Part shown: positions 5,879 to 6,561 of the stretch, piece after piece
Numbering within the stretch: position 1 is the first letter of the stretch
How the letters are laid out: every line of letters starts with the position of its first letter
NCBI GenBank assembly: GCA_016215145.1
Contig: JACRLA010000087.1
Coordinates: 1-6,561 of the forward strand
Length of the DNA: 6,561 nucleotides
Direction: 5' to 3'
Source of the DNA: Chloroflexota bacterium
GTDB lineage: Bacteria; Chloroflexota; Anaerolineae; Anaerolineales; VGOW01
Translations under genes and position numbers: made by a program
Notes under the pieces: model-generated
Told to the model about the DNA's origin: nothing
The model's database searches: none
The model's input: the letters and a program-made list of their open reading frames with translations, nothing else

Positions 5879-6561
5879 ATGACTCTCTTTGAAGATTTTC
5901 AACTGCTGTTCAGTAAACAATGGCCAGCCTGGGTCGGTGGGCTGCTCATCGGCGTGGTCAACGTCTTCCTCTTTTTGTTCTATCAACCTTTCACCACGTT
6001 GGATGGCGTTCTCAATTGGGGCGACACGATTTTGAATCCGTTGGGCATCGTCAGCACTAAAGCGTTGCCGCCGTTGTTGCGTTCCGGCTCGGTGTTGAAT
6101 CTCGGGTTGTTAATTGGCGCGATGGCGGCGGCGATGCTCGCCGGTCAATTTGCGATTCGTGTGGGACCCAAGCGCGAGTTAGCAAAGGGATTGATCGGCG
6201 GCGTGTTGTTGGGCGTGGGCGCGGCAATCGCGCGCGGCTGCAACATCGGCGGGTTCTTTAGCGGCACGAGCGCCTTCGCCATGAACGGTTTGGCGATGGG
6301 ACTCGGTTTAGCCATTGGCGCGTTCATTGGCACGCGCTATTTGGTGTGGGAGATGGAACACGCCGGAACGGTGACACAAGAAGCGTCGAGTCCAACGGAT
6401 TCATCCGCCGCGAAAGCTTCTCGATTCAACTTGTTGCAGATTCTTGGATGGGTCGCCGTCATCGTGATCGTCGTGGCGGCAATCGTCTACGCCCGATTGG
6501 GTTACATGGATCGCGCCGTGATCTTAATTTTCGGCGTAATGATCGGCGTGATCAGTCAACG
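5879..6561 (+). CDS. YeeE/YedE-family sulfur (thiosulfate) transporter, 3' truncated
   Basis: The frame starts at an ATG 7 nt after GAAGG (5867-5871) and stays open to the right edge, giving 227 residues with no stop. It is rich in Gly/Ala membrane segments: ~17-37, ~72-93, ~104-118, ~133-152, ~187-205 and ~212 to the edge. The signature ARGCNIGGFFSG (residues 118-129) is typical of YeeE/YedE (DUF395) proteins, whose studied members take up thiosulfate through channel-lining cysteines. C121 is the only cysteine seen; the N-terminal half has no matching cysteine, while the C-terminal repeat is cut off by the window. A charged, Ser/Thr-rich loop (~158-183) separates the two halves. The close spacing to the cytochrome gene indicates an operon, and the family fits a sulfur role for the cluster. 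Confidence 0.82.
   Translation, partial: MTLFEDFQLLFSKQWPAWVGGLLIGVVNVFLFLFYQPFTTLDGVLNWGDTILNPLGIVSTKALPPLLRSGSVLNLGLLIGAMAAAMLAGQFAIRVGPKRELAKGLIGGVLLGVGAAIARGCNIGGFFSGTSAFAMNGLAMGLGLAIGAFIGTRYLVWEMEHAGTVTQEASSPTDSSAAKASRFNLLQILGWVAVIVIVVAAIVYARLGYMDRAVILIFGVMIGVISQ

Noticed and set aside
1..6561. CRISPR array, tRNA or rRNA gene, transposase gene
   Set aside because: No regularly spaced repeats, no cloverleaf or rRNA-like stretch and no transposase motifs were seen on either strand.

Overview
The window looks like part of a bacterial chromosome, most plausibly Chloroflexota (Anaerolineae-like). This is an inference from gene style: a helical C-terminal region like those of Anaerolineae CpXC-domain proteins, a multi-pass membrane regulator with GAF and HTH domains, lipoproteins with Thr/Pro/Ala linkers, and intergenic palindromic repeats. 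No rRNA, tRNA or marker gene confirms it. All recognised genes are on the + strand.

Layout. Bases 2-649 are the 3' end of a soluble helical protein, followed by a good intrinsic terminator (681-715). Bases 803-2713 encode a membrane-anchored protein with about 8-9 transmembrane segments, a GAF-like domain, a coiled coil and a C-terminal helix-turn-helix. It has no kinase core and looks like a one-component membrane transcription regulator. A 336-base gene-free leader (2714-3049) holds three predicted RNA hairpin regions. From 3050 to the right edge runs a sulfur-oxidation-type cluster: a beta-propeller lipoprotein (3050-4435), soxY (4504-4983), soxZ (4985-5338), a monohaem cytochrome c lipoprotein (5506-5868) and a YeeE/YedE-family membrane transporter (5879 to the edge, incomplete). 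A 17-bp perfect hairpin separates the propeller gene from soxY. A roughly 96-bp palindromic MITE-like element and a second small hairpin lie between soxZ and the cytochrome gene.

How the genes may work together (inference). SoxYZ is a periplasmic carrier that holds sulfur intermediates on a C-terminal cysteine. YeeE/YedE proteins move thiosulfate or related sulfur species across the membrane. The small cytochrome c could take electrons from sulfur oxidation. The propeller lipoprotein has histidines at the start of most blades, so it may carry a metal or haem and act as the redox or sulfur-processing partner. SoxAX, SoxB and SoxCD are not in the window, so this is either a fragment of a Sox locus or a reduced, non-canonical SoxYZ module. 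Two features stand out: SoxY ends exactly at the carrier cysteine (GGC, without the usual following GG), and the codons for that motif double as the Shine-Dalgarno site of soxZ.
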